Part shown: positions 34,902-48,047 of the stretch, one piece after another
Numbering within the stretch: position 1 is the stretch's first letter
How the letters are laid out: each line of letters opens with the position of its first letter
Source of the DNA: Heliocidaris erythrogramma
Lineage: Eukaryota > Echinodermata > Echinoidea > Camarodonta > Echinometridae
DNA: 64,000 bases
NCBI GenBank assembly: GCA_025617745.1
Contig: CM046853.1
Coordinates: 6,258,873 to 6,322,872, forward strand
Direction: 5' to 3'
Made by a program: the position numbers and the translations under genes
Notes under the pieces: generated by a model
What the model saw: the letters and a program-made list of their open reading frames with translations, nothing else
Told to the model about the DNA's origin: nothing
Databases searched by the model: none

Positions 34902-37900
34902 ACTCTCTGCATAACTTCCTCTCCTTTCCTCATTCTATCTCGGTGTAATCTTCCGATGCCGCCTTGCTTCGTTGAGGCAAGCTTCTTTTCTTCTAATTCG
35001 GTCGTCGAACCCTCTTCGTGTTTGAATCCAATATTTTATTGATCTCGATAAGGTTATAGTTTGTGTACGTATTTCATGGATGTATTTATCCATATGGTAT
35101 TTTTGTCAGTTAAAGTGAAGGTCTGTTCTGCTTGGCTTAATGAGCACCATACATTTTTCGTAAATCTAAAGTTGTGGCAGCTCTATCTGAAAGATAAAAA
35201 TGAAATAGAGAAAGAGAGCCTTCATCATGACTTAGAATTGTATTCAAAGAAATTTCGTTTTAAAGAGCCCGATTTATCATTTTAGTTGGCATCTGTGCAT
35301 TGCACATATATTTTTTTCAACGGGTAGTGCTAAGCTATGAGAGGGTTAAATAAATGTGATATTTCTTCCTCGTGTGATGTTTCATTATATTCTACAGAAA
35401 GTTCTCTTTAAATAATCTATCAAAAATGTGGTTTACAATTTCACTTTGTCTTGGACAATTCCTGGAAAATGATTCGCTACCATTTCGTTTTGAGCTAGTA
35501 GTTATATGTTTGTAAACATGATGCTACACGCCTGCAATGAAGATGAAACGCCTTGAACTGTTTTTCATATTAACACTTTTCAAACACCCGACGCTTTGGA
35601 GTTTTGTTTTTGTCCTTCTTTTTAAAAACCCTGATGAAAGAGTTTCATCAGTATTTTCATCACGTCCTGTCATACATGCACGATAAATCTTTTAATTTGA
35701 TCGTATTTCGACAAAGTTCACAATTGATAAAGTGTTGAAGAACCTTTTGGGAAGCAATGATATGTATTCATGAGGGAAAAAGAAGCAGTTTTATAAATAT
35801 ATAGGAGATATCATGCCCTGAAACAAAAAATGCTCCATTTTGTGAAAAGAAGGAAAATAACGCTGCTTTCTCAGACATATCCATTTTTTCCATTTCCTCA
35901 TGCTTGCAGAGATGTTCACTCACCTATTATCCTGTGGAGATGTTATTTTATTACAGTAATACTAACACGATTGATAGAATATATCACCTGTCGCTGCGTA
36001 TCAATAGTAGTTCTAGAATATCATACATTTTATGTGATCGCTTCCTGTCGCTCACAGCCATGGGCATTATTTCGATTTTTGTGCGAAAGGAAATGAGCAA
36101 TGTCGCTGTTGTTTTCAGCGTATTTGCAAACGCGGGCTCGGGCTATGTTACACCAAACCGAAGGAGATCAGATTACAGGGAATGGGGATGGATTAGGAAG
36201 ATGTCAGCTTCAACGATTCATTGATTAATGTTTAAACATTTAATGTTTGAAGCATGTCTGAACATATATTATTGAAACAACATTGCTGTGTGACTGATAT
36301 AATAATAATGTAAGCTTGCAACGTTGTTGATTACATGTCATTAGGGGATCTTCATATTTCATACATATTTATTCCTTTGATTAAAAAGCAACAATGCAGC
36401 CGATAAAATCAAATCCATTAAATTGAACGATTTAGATTTTGATGAATAAAAACAAAATAAAAAATCAATAACATGATCCGATTTTTCACTTCCCACGTTA
36501 TGACAAAGCTACCCACTCTCTAACTTAAAAGGTATAAACCAGTAACGTTGTGATAGTTCTTCGTCCGTGCTCTTCAACTCAAAGGTGCACACCATATTCA
36601 GATGTTAGAATTGTGAGAATCAAAAGAATTCTTCTTCCTCTCTCCCTAGCTTAAAGGTGCACACCAGAGTTGTTTTGATTTTGATGCATCATAATTAATG
36701 TGCGTGTTCGTTTTTCCTCAATCAATATTATTAGCTATTCAGATATCACTCTCCTTTGTCCGCAGTGTTTCCTTCCGCGTTTGGTTATGACGTATAACAG
36801 TACAGACACGTGATTATCTCATGTGACATGATGGAGAGATGATGAGAGCGGCATTATTACAGTTTGATCTCATAGTATATAATAGTCAACAAGATGCGAA
36901 CACGTGCTCTTCATTATTATATTCCCAGGCCCACCCGATGACATGTACCAGCATGGTCAGTGCCTCGTGGAACTGAACGCTAAACTTTCGTGCAAAGACA
37001 ATTATTCATTTTAATATAAATAACTTGAAATAAATAAAGAAAATAATAAGTGCTTGACCAAAATCTTTTCAATGCAACCATTCTTTCGAAAGTGTGTACA
37101 TGTTAGTACTTCTATAAAAATATTCATCGTCGTTCATGACTCGCATTTATTCTTGTGAAGCTGAAAATTCACTATAAAAACAATAATGGTTTTAACAATG
37201 TTCATTTAGAGGCTGTTTCATTATTTTATGTATTAATTACAGTCACTTAAGAATCATATTATAGATAAACAAAAATGAATCTCCTTTTGGGGGATTTGAG
37301 TCCCTAATAAAATATGGAGAATATCTCATAGGAATTTTGGAATATCGGGGGAATTATCATAAAGCCTAAATACGGATTTCAATTTAATCTAGCTTCATCC
37401 AGGTTTCAAACTACACTATACCCAATCAAATAAAGAAATATTCATTGCATAGTTTTCCAGTTCAGGACAAAAGACGACTTGCTAGTGAGACGGAACAGTG
37501 TCACTAGCAAAAGGCCTTATAGTCGACAGGAATCTTTTTTTTCTCCCTAGATTGATTACAAGATCACACTCCTGAACATTACATAATGATTCTCACACAG
37601 TGTCATTTCCTCTCATCTCTCCTCTTCCATTCCTTTTCTCTTCATATTTATAGAAAAAAAATGTTGAAACATATCTTCGAATCACATCATCATGTTTGGA
37701 CAGTATCATGATATGTAAGGGTATCATTGTAGGTCTATCACTCTGTGTTTAAACCATCAAGTGCACGAACAGCCGTATTTATCGACTGCAAACATAGCTA
37801 CCGTTGATTGCCAGTTGCTGAAGAATTGTATGTCTACAGGTGATGACAGGAGGAGCAGAAAAAAATATATGAAGTATACTGGAAAGGGATTTACCATAAT

Positions 37901-38642
37901 ATAAGCGACTTTGTTTTCGTTTTTCTTTTTACTTTACGAGACTTATCTACACAGTGAAAAGCATCTACAAAGAAGTCGCTCTAAAAGCTTCGTCTTGACA
38001 TCGTAATAATGTTGGTACGCTCAAGGGAAAGAGTGCTAGCAAAGTATTTAAAAAAGGGTTGTCGCGTTGCCGAGAGCAAGAGAAGACGAAATAAGAAGAA
38101 AATGAAGAAAATTAGCAAATTGAGATAAAAAGGCTACCTCCTACGCACTAATAACACGAACTGGTGATTGCCGCAGCTATGGTATTGTACATATGACTTG
38201 TGTGCCAAGTAGCATATTAGATGTACGTCTCAGCTACGTCGATATTAAATATGACACGCTTACTTTTCTTTTGCCGCCAAACAAAGCATGGCTAGCTTTG
38301 TAAATGTGAAATGAGTTCAACAAGAAACTAATTCTGTACACAATGAGTGACGTTTCGGGGGCATATCACACTAACCTCTATCGGATAAGCAGAATTTTGA
38401 ACTATCATGGGATAGAAAGAAATGTATACGTTAAAGATACAGTGCAAGTGATTATACATATAGACGTTAATGTTCCAAGTCCCTTTGCATATGTAGACAG
38501 ATCTGTCTAATATTTCTTTCTGAAATGAAGCTAGTGAGAGAAGAGAAAGAGGGGATTGAGAGAAGGAGTAGAGAGAGAAGTAGGACAAAATAAGAGTGGC
38601 AGGAGATGACAGGAGAGAAAGAAGAGAGAGGAGAAGATGAAG

Positions 38643-38674
<32 letters not shown>

Positions 38675-39926
38675 GACAGACAGACAAAGACAAAAGTTAG
38701 AAGGGTGTAAGATTAATTTAGGTATATACAAACTATTTTGCAAATATATTTACAAAAGAACATTATATGGATTGCTCATCTGACTTTTGGTGACTGTTTA
38801 TGTCACCACCACGCAAATATTAATCCACCTTATATCAGTCCTAAAAATTTATCAACGGGAAACAGTATTCCAACAACTAAGTATATGTATACACAACTTA
38901 CAGCTTACAACTATACCATGACATTCTTCTATCTTCCTTACTATATACTCACCACCCCTCTCGATAATGTCCAGGGCATTACAATATACGCCACCGCTCA
39001 AGAAATCGTGCAATTAGGTGAGTGAGCGGCGTGCTGTCTTGATCCCTTTTTCTCTCAAATTTTCATCCTTAATGTGAAATTCCGAATTAGAAAATAAGTG
39101 CCTTGGGAGTTTGAATAACCATGTGACAATTATTCGACTACCCACACTAATTTCTAAATTACATTCAAGTCCACTGTTTGTTCATGGGTACTTGTAATGC
39201 TTTGAACCACGACATACTTTGATTATATTTTTTACCATGGTTATTCGCTTTCAAATCAAATTGAATGTGACATGCAAATTGTGATGTATTGCGTATAGTC
39301 TTAAAAAATCAAGTCTGTTATGATAATTATTGAATGAAGAATTCATTTGCATAAAATAAATGCATAATAAATAAATTCATCATCATCACCACCACCAACA
39401 TTGCCGCCGCTACCACCTCCACCATTATCATCATCATCATCATCATCATCATCGTCATCACTTCTGAAGTAGATAAAATAAGTCTACAAATGAGAAACGG
39501 TGACTGACAGTATCAAGTGTTCTACTAAACCTGTAAGGTGTAAGGATGACATATTCCGATCATCTCGAAATAACTGATTTGCAAGAATAAATCGGGATGA
39601 CAGTAGACGAGAAAGACAATAGGTTCAAGCGCCCATTCTCTTTTACCCTATATAGTTGCTTTATATTTACATTTCTTCAGTTGTGGTAAGGGGCGCAGGG
39701 TACGTCCCATGGAAAAAGAGGAAGAGGTAGAGACAGAGAGACAGGGAGAAAGAGAGAAAGGAAAAGGAAGGCGAAAAGTCCTGAGGAGAAGATGATAAGA
39801 CCCTTCTGACATCCTCCCGCTTAGTCACTTTGATCCCTCGCAATATTCACATAGCTAGTAAGACCTATGCCCCTTAATAAACCTTGTGCTAAACAAACAA
39901 GTCTACTACTACTACTACTACAACTA
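33579..39926. other. Intronic stretch without a supported gene
   Basis: AT-rich intron DNA with the microsatellites named for this intron. A GCTTAGTCACTTTGATCCCTC word at about 39820 is a diverged relative of the GCTCGGTCGCTTTGCTCCCT word in the hAT-type element. No other structure seen. Confidence 0.5.
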
Positions 39927-40900
39927 GGGTAAACTGGGGGAATATGGAGCCCTTAAGCACAAAATGATAGTTTTGAACATGTAACAAACATTCTTTTCAC
40001 TTCTCTCTTTTACTGGTGGAAGAACTATTTATTGCCTACATAAATTCACTAAAGTTAGAAAAAAAATAATTGTCTTGTATAAATAAAAGACAAAATAAAC
40101 AAAAGTGTCAAGGGATCCATATTACCCCAATGAACGGGGCAATATGGAGCCCATAAACAAATCTCCATATACCAAGATTTTGGTATACAATTAACAATTA
40201 ATTTTTTTAACAAGTGAAAGTTCTCTTCAAACTAGATATTATGCATCATGTAATGATTATTATTTTGTTGCTTTTGAGTTTAAGGATGTACAATGTAAAC
40301 TGAGTTAGACAGACCACCTGTGCGCTTAGAAACGCCCGTATAAAGCGCCCTATAAATTTAATTATGATTATTATTATTACACAACAGAACAATACTGCAC
40401 TAGCCATCAACAGTCTGTGCATGTACACATTGATAACACTATATCCATTGTATAGAATGCTGCATTTTTACAAGGGGCTCCATATTACCCCAAAGATATT
40501 GTGGCTATATAAATGAATTGCACAAGCCATTCACTCAACCATGCTCAATACACATGCACACAGCACCAGTATACAACCCAGATTATGCACTTATTATGAT
40601 ACAATCAAGATATGATTACGCAAAGTAGGTTTACAACAGCAATCTTTACATTTTCGGGCTTATAAGGAGCCTAATGGCACGAAAATCGCTTACCTTTCTC
40701 CAATATGTTGGATTTTGTTGTGGATATCCGAGACCTACCAGCTAACTTCGTGTTTACAGAGTGGCAGTGGGTGCAACAGGTCACATAACAGGAATTTAAA
40801 CCACCGGGGGGGGGGGGGGGGCTATAACACTTTTCTACAGGCAGATTGCTATGCGTGGCTCCGTATTATCCCGAGGCTCCATATTCCCCCCGGTTTACCC
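39927..40900. mobile_element. TA-flanked element with subterminal palindromes, 974 bp
   Basis: Ends GGGTAAACTGGGGGAATAT (left) and the inverse of GGGTAAACCGGGGGGAATAT (right), with TA on both outer sides (39925-39926 and 40901-40902). The terminal word GGGGAATATGGAGCC recurs inside in both orientations. One inner pair (about 40112-40155) is itself a palindrome, and another copy lies at 40474-40492. There is a G16 run at 40806-40821. No transposase frame. The inner copies look like transposase-binding repeats. Family not recognised. Confidence 0.75.
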
Positions 40901-41411
40901 TATACTACTACTTCTTATTTCTTCTTTCTTCTTTCTTATTTCTTTCTTCTTCTTCTTCTTCTTCAACACATCCACCTCGTATATTCTAGGCACTGCACTA
41001 CTTTTTTGTGAGCTGATTTTGCGAGATTGATGACAACAAAATTGCACGGAAACTGGGGGGATTTGGAAGAAGAGAGGAGGGAGCTATAGAATTAAAATTG
41101 GTAGACAAGACAGATGGAGAGTGGAAGAGGGAGTGGTATAAGAGTACATGCTGATTGTAAATGTGTCATACTCGACTGGTTTGAATCCTTGGCTGGAAAT
41201 ATGTATAAAGTTCTTCCTGAGATCTCAGTGAGTTTACCACACCACCAATAGTCGTATTTCCCATCCGTTTACACCTAGCATCCTGACCAACCCGGGAAAA
41301 TCCACCCATAGACCACCACAGCAGCAACAACCGACCTACCATCATAGTATCATCACCAGCTGGAGTAGGTTACACATCCAACATGAGGACTACCACTGAC
41401 ATTCGCTACTG

Positions 41412-41637
41412 CCCACGAGACCGACAACACACAAGATCGACTGCCTACCACGAGACCGCCAGCCTATAAGACCGACAACGTTGCTCTCGCAATCCTTTTG
41501 AAAAGTCATCTGAAGAGGGTTTACGAAACCGAGAGCCCACGAGACCGACAGCTCGGTCTGGCGGGTCATCAGACAACTTTTTTCAGAAGGTTCTTCAAAT
41601 CAACATTGTCGGTCTCGTGGACTGTCGGTCTAGTGGG
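41412..41637. repeat. CCCACGAGACCGACA repeats in both orientations beside an exon
   Basis: Direct copies lie at 41412, 41448 (shortened) and 41536. Inverted copies lie at 41606-41620 and 41622-41637. The pair 41536-41551/41622-41637 forms a 16-bp stem with one mismatch. The block ends 32 bp from the donor of the exon at 41670, so in RNA the stem forms just behind the splice site. Confidence 0.8.
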
Positions 41638-41669
41638 ATATCCTACAACACTCGGTTAATTACACTTAC

Positions 41670-41870
41670 ACGCATTGCCAATGTGTCCCAGGGTATGTAT
41701 CCCAGACAACATTGCGATGAAGATTCCAACCATCTTGTGGAATATGATGTTCTGGTCTGTCGGCAGAATCTCAGCGGCTTTCGTCGTCCGTAATGTCGTG
41801 ATCGTTTTACGCAACATGAGAACGAGGACGAAGGCAGAGTTAAAGTTCAGGCACTGACCACAACCACGAG
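41670..41870 (-). CDS. NOX5: NOX5 exon: TM2, TM3 with haem histidines
   Basis: Starts in phase 1 (acceptor TGTTTCCAG), ends in phase 1 (GCGT/GTAAGT). Reads ARGCGQCLNFNSAFVLVLML, then ILPTDQNIIFHKMVGIFIAM, then LSGIHTLGHIGNA. GCGQCLNF and PxDQNIxFH are family signatures. The His of IIFH and of SGIH are 14 residues apart in TM3, as for the haem ligands of human NOX5. Confidence 0.97.
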
Positions 41871-44800
41871 CTGGAAACAGAAGAAATAAATTACAATATA
41901 ATTATGATCACCTGTGTTATCCGAATGTGAAATATCCTTATCATATAGCAAATATTAAAAATAATCAAATAGTAATCAATCAAATAATAAAAAAGATATA
42001 AATTTGTATAACAGAATCTTAAATGAATTGTGAGTTATTTGCCTTTATAACGGTTAAATGTTGGGCAAATTGGGCATCAGTGGGAGTAAATTAGCAAATA
42101 GAAAATGTCTGCTTACGCGAACATGATTGCAGAAATGCTTATGACAATATGTTTTACATTATCCAAAGGAAATTACAGCATAATGCAACATTAAAATACA
42201 TTGTCGTAATAATTGTTTACTGCCCCAAAGCAACAAAATATGAGAATGACCATTCTGGTTTTGCTAAATGCTCAAACGTTTTGTTTATCTGCATGAAATC
42301 ATATGATTCGAAATACATGCCGATAATTTCAGGTTCCCCTTTGTTTTTTAAGACTATAGTCTACACAGTCGACGCTGGCTGATTACTCTTAAATTGGCAG
42401 CCAATATATGACATACGCACGCGATAAGAATCTTAAGTTCCATTAAGAAATAGCATTTCAGAGAAAATAAACTACCTCGTGCAAAGTTGCATCTCAATAC
42501 AAGGACGTCCCTGCAGCCTACTTTGACCCATTTCCAAGCAAAAGTAAAAAAAAAAAAAATGCGTTTGAATTGTACATGAATCGAAATCGAAATGCTAATT
42601 GCAAAGTTTCAAGCAAAATGATAATCGCTTACTGCAGAGAAATATGCTTCTTCTGATCTTCTTTGTTTTCAACAAAGCATTTCGACACTAAAACCCGATG
42701 CTATTATGTGCAGATAGGAATATTTCACCCTGTATGTGTTTGTCCGGTTTCTGGCAATCATAATATATATTTTGAATTGATTTTTCTTGTCTTAGTTTTC
42801 TAAAAGTTGAGTAAATGCTGTATGGGTTTTGAACGTTACAGATAATCCATTTTCACGGAGAAATCTACTGAATGTGCATGCAGTATGCAAAGTGTAAATG
42901 TAAATCAATGGTAAAAATAGACGAATCCTAAAATTGTGCACGACATGCTTTAATCGCTTTTGCAGAATGTTTAAGACTCAACACCAGCCGATTAAAAAGA
43001 TATCCTCTCTCTATTCATTTCCGATATACATAGTTGTACATATACTTCGGATTAATTGATATGCCACTATCTTATGGGCAACGACATATGAATTTGCAAA
43101 AAGAAAGGGCATTCAACTCGAACGAACGAAACCTACCATGATTTAGATAAAATATAGTGGGATTGTAGTGAAAATCATTTTAGCATGCGCCCTTTTTAAA
43201 CAAGTTTCGGCGGCGGCACTGAATTTCGATATTTAATATGAAGAAAAATTTGAGCTTCACACTTAAAATCCCCTCTCTATATTGTCATATTTCGTTGTTT
43301 TCTGTCTCTTTGTCTCTTTCTGTCTGTCTTTCTCTGTCTCGTTTTGTCTATCCCTCACTCGCAGTGTCTCTGTCTATTGTATTTTTATGACTGTCTACTC
43401 TGTCTGTTGGTTCTCTCTCTCTCTCTCTCTTTATATCTCTCTCTACCTTTCCTTCTCTTACGAACAAACAACGAACTCATATATTGGCTCTGGAGCTTCT
43501 GGCTAAAAAGGAACTCCTTGCTTTTCGGGAAATGAGGAAATATAATTAGATGATTTAAATGGGCTTAATCCAATGTTTTTGCCTCCGAGCTTGGTCTTTA
43601 AGAGAGAGTTGATGTATTGGAATATGTTTGTAAAATATGTGACCATTCTTAGTGATATAAACATACCCGTGACAATAAATCTTCGTCCTTTGCATTTAAA
43701 CATCTGGATAAAAGGACTGTAATGTTTAGCTTTATTTGCGGTGGTTCATTTTTCTGTTATTGAATCAATGTATCAAGCGATATCATATCTACTACATGCA
43801 GCTTCAACAAAGAAACATTCTCAAGTATTTTCTTAATAATACCATTTTTATTTGATTACAAATACTGTTCTTCTATATGCTACTCTCAACATCAAAATGT
43901 AACATTCTCTTATGATTCTCATGCATCGTTTCACCTTGTAGTTGTCCATATTTTTCCATCTGTAAACTGATGGTTTCTGCATTTTCATCTTAACCGTATT
44001 ATTTCTGACTCAATGGAATATGAAGAGAATAACTCTCTGGCGAGCATGCATGGAGGTAGAGAGTATTTAAGAACACGAATAATCCTTCTAAGACTGTTGG
44101 CAGAAGCAGCTTACGACTCATCTTAGTTTTACATGTTTCCATGGTAAATGTATTAGTCATTATTCTCATAAAGAACTGCTTTTGTTCGTTGAGTGGCTAG
44201 TGAACGTTTGCATCTTCTTTTTATTACGAACTAAGAAGCGTGTTTCTTTAATACCGCTCGAAGTGATCGAATTCTAACATCAAATCCCCTGCCACTTTAT
44301 ATACGCGTTTATATCACACAATACATTAAAAAATATCAACTTTTAACAGAGTTATCGCCTGCAGAGAGTATTCAGATGATGCATAATCTTAAAATGACAA
44401 GCTCGTAAAATATGCTAAACTAAAGTTCTGTAATTGGTACCTATTTTTTTATTCTAAATACGTGTTTAAATGAAAATTAATGTGTATTTTCGACTAACTA
44501 TATGGAGCACCCACTAATTTGTGCGAAAAGAGAGCTAATTTAAACGCTAACTGATTTTAAAAATATTAAATTTGAATAATAGTAATAAATTCACTTTGAG
44601 AACATGGCAAGTTGGTTGTCTATTTCAATGTGGACGTCGTTTTTTAGAAGAGTAATCACTGGAAAGGTCTTCCTAGATCTATAGGCTAAATGGACTGGTC
44701 CCAGTTCGAGAAGTCTTGATTAGACATTGATCTGTTTAGGTGCTTGGTACCCAGGAGAGGTATGAGGTAAAGCGAAATTTGGGTATAATTTTCTTAGAGC

Positions 44801-46679
44801 AGAAATATTCTCCGAGAGTAGAGAAAGAACACAAGATTATGGTCAGTCATGAATCTGATGATTGCGTTTGGAGATTATTCATAATTATGGTAGTACTTTT
44901 TTATGTATTTGAGCTGTATTCAGTTGTTTTTTCTTTTTTGGCAGCATGAGTATTGCAGCAAATGGAATTCAAATGAAGCGTTGTGAAGAAGTCATACGAT
45001 AATTTAAGAAAGGTGAAGTTTATTTTGTTCACATCGATATCGAACCGCGGCGTTTATCCAATTTCATTTTTTTTTCATATCTTCTAAAATTTACCTTCAA
45101 GTTCAATTTGGATCAATTTTTCCACTGTAGGGTGAAATCCAATAAGAAAACATCAGACAAAGGGTCTGGCAGCTGGATGCCTTTTAGCCAGCATTTCAGC
45201 AGTTTAGTATCATATGACATACCTTTTGTGCATATTCACGATCACCTTGAATGAAAGTGCGTTTGAATCGCTTTGAAGGTATTCAATCATTAATGAACTG
45301 TTAATAACAACTCACGTATATGGCCAATATTTGCACAAGAGGCGCTTTTTGTATATTGTCCATGCTTTTATTTGCAAATTATCGATATGGATACCACGCA
45401 CCATTGAAGGCAAAGTTCACCGTCACAACAGACATAACTATCAACTGACTATTGTAATGAACACAAATCCATCGATATTCATTAGTAATACCTATCAAAC
45501 AAATCGTTGCAGCACTAAATATTTTGTTTTAGCATGAAAGAAACCGGTTTCTTCATTATGCATTTTAATTAACCATCTATTATTTCACGTGAGTAGATAT
45601 TTAGAACAGTTAACGCAAGTATCAAATGAGCAAACTTAAGTCATTTAATATTGAATCGATTTAATGAATGGTTGTTGGTCGTTGAAGTCAAAATTAATAA
45701 GACGGGTAATTGTGCAAAATCACCACATGAATCAAAGTCACATAATGTGTTAGAATTGTTCATACAGCAATCATCACATGTTTATTCTATATCGCATTGT
45801 TTTATATCAACGCAGCAAAAGGACCATTATATAGGGCACGGACAATTCAAATTAATGACGCAAACTTTCAAGTCTTTAAAGACATGCGTTTGCAGCTAGA
45901 TGCATCTTTATCTAAATGTTAATCAAAGCCATAAGGCCTACTTAAGGTGCAAAACAGATCTTTCTAATTCTCTTTATGGAGGACAGAGTAACGATGATGT
46001 GATTTTTATTCAATTTTTTTCAAACAATTTTTGTTAATACCTTTTATTAATACAATCAAGAGTTTTTATGTAAATTATTGTCTCTTTGGTTAATCATGAA
46101 AACTGATAATTCATATGTGGTTGCTGAGTATTTTTATTTAAAAAAACAAAACTTTCTTCTCAAAAAGAACGTTGCAAAAGAAACCTGACGCCATTCCCTC
46201 TTGTGGTTATTGAGCCAATATTGATCTGTAATTTGTGGCAGCTTAGCAAAATTAAAATTCAACATGGGATAAGAATTCACAACCTGATCGAGTAAACATT
46301 GTTGGACATTAAATTAGGATGAAATATATGACTGGTTCTTTTATAAGCTAATTTCAAATCTCTAGCTCAACTTCTGAAATCAGTTAAATGTAATGACATG
46401 TCCCATACGGCCTAATAATCTTTCTAGATCATGAAATCTATTTCCACTAATCAAATTCGCTGAGTGGTTTAATTTTTTTGTTTGGACAACTCGATCCCTT
46501 CATATGAAATTATGTGGATTAGAGAATCGTGTGAATATATATTTTTAAAACTAACATATAGAGGCAATTGATGATATTGCCTTAAATGGGTATATATTTT
46601 GAGATATTACTTTTCCAGACGAAGAAATAGAAAGGAAAGGAGAAGGCAGAGGGAAAATTAAAAGAGAGTGAGAAAAAGG

Positions 46680-46710
<31 letters not shown>

Positions 46711-47850
46711 GGGAGATGGTAAGGGGTGAAGGAATAGTAAGAACGAGGAGATGATTTTTTTAGTGACATACCAACGGTGGTGGAATATCTTCGCCTGGGT
46801 TGATTCTGTAAACATTGCATCTACAATTCGATTAAAGAAGTCAACACTGTCTTGATATATGTGGATTTGATTAAAAGTGCTTATTTGCGATTCGATGGTT
46901 CGAATGTGACTCTAATTTCTTGAGCGATCGGCTAGATTCAATAAGGACCTGAGGAGAATATCGGAGAGGATGGTGACGAAACTGGTGCAGGAATATGGCG
47001 AAGGGGAAGGCAACCATTTGAAAAATAAATTTAGGAGAAAATAAATCAGGAAACCACTCTATTGACCTCGAAAAGAACTCACTCTAGCTCTCTCGCTTGA
47101 TTTACAGCAATTTCTGTAATGCGATTCAAAGTATAAATTAAACAGATTTTTGCTATTGGGGGAATCGTATAGTGAGACCTACAGAAACTCATACATGCCA
47201 TTTCAGTTCGGACGCATGCATCTTTTTCGCTCATTTTTCTAGGCGTCTACACATTAACGAAGTAATTGCCTAAATCAATTGGATAAAATCGTATAACAAA
47301 ATACAAATACCGCCAATGAGTAAATTGCCTTTTAATATAGCAACAGACAAATTCAGAGATAAATGCAAGATCAATGTAATAAATCAAAACTAGCCAAAAC
47401 ATATGAATACTGATTTATCTCATGAAGGTAAAATTTTGATTTGTCTCATTGGAATTTTGGCAATATTGATTGATTGATGTTTTACAGCTACCTTATCATG
47501 GTTAGAAAACTCGAATTTTCACTGACGATGAGCTTTGCAGGGGTTTTAATTTAGTACATAAACTACAATTAATATTCGTTTTGTTCGGGTATCTCCAATG
47601 GATATAAAGCTTTTAATCTTATTGTGCACATTTCCCTTTTCTTTTAAGGTTTCTTTTAATATATTAAGGCAAATTAATGGAGGCAGTTTGTGTAGTAAGT
47701 ATTCTACGAGTAAGACAACACAATAAAATGAATTGAATCCATAATTCAGATCCGACAAACGAGAAGGTTCTCACATTTTTGACAGCGCTATACGTAACGA
47801 CACCTCTGGCAAAGCAACATTAATGATACATAAAGCAAATGGAAGCTAAC
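41871..47850 (-). other. NOX5 intron, 5980 bp
   Basis: Phase-1 intron with a GTTAGC donor. Holds (CT)n tracts at 43300-43445 and a (GA)n-G14 compound run at 46682-46713. Otherwise AT-rich DNA without a supported gene or mobile element. Confidence 0.6.
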
Positions 47851-48047
47851 CTGTTATGAGGCACCAGTTTGAATTCTTCTTTGCGTAACGGTAGGCTGCC
47901 TCGGCGAAGAGAGCGATATTGATTAAGATGAACACAACAAGGAAGAGAATTTTTCTGTAGTTGTTGTGAACATATCTCCAAGTAAGATATCTTGGCAGTA
48001 CCCTTCGAGATGACTTCAGAGCTGGTGGTTTCAACCAACTAGCTGCA
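47851..48047 (-). CDS. NOX5: NOX5 exon: TM1
   Basis: Starts with one base of a split Ser codon (acceptor TGTTTACAG) and ends in phase 1 (ACAG/GTTAGC). Reads (S)AASWLKPPALKSSRRVLPRY, then WRYVHNNYRKILFLVVFILI, NIALFAEAAYRYAKKNSNW. SAAxWL joins directly to ENLTI of the EF-hand exon, as in human. One hydrophobic helix of about 20 residues is TM1. Confidence 0.95.

Larger units (their letters stand above)
31325..41669 (-). other. NOX5 intron, 10.3 kb
   Basis: Phase-1 intron with donor GCGT/GTAAGT. Holds a hAT-type element (32875-33578), a TA-flanked element (39927-40900), CCCACGAGACCGACA repeats (41412-41637), a (CT)n tract (34870-34899), a GA tract (38525-38690) and a CAT/CAC tract (39379-39455). 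A small direct repeat AAAGGTGCACACCA lies near 36580 and 36653. No further gene supported. Confidence 0.6.
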
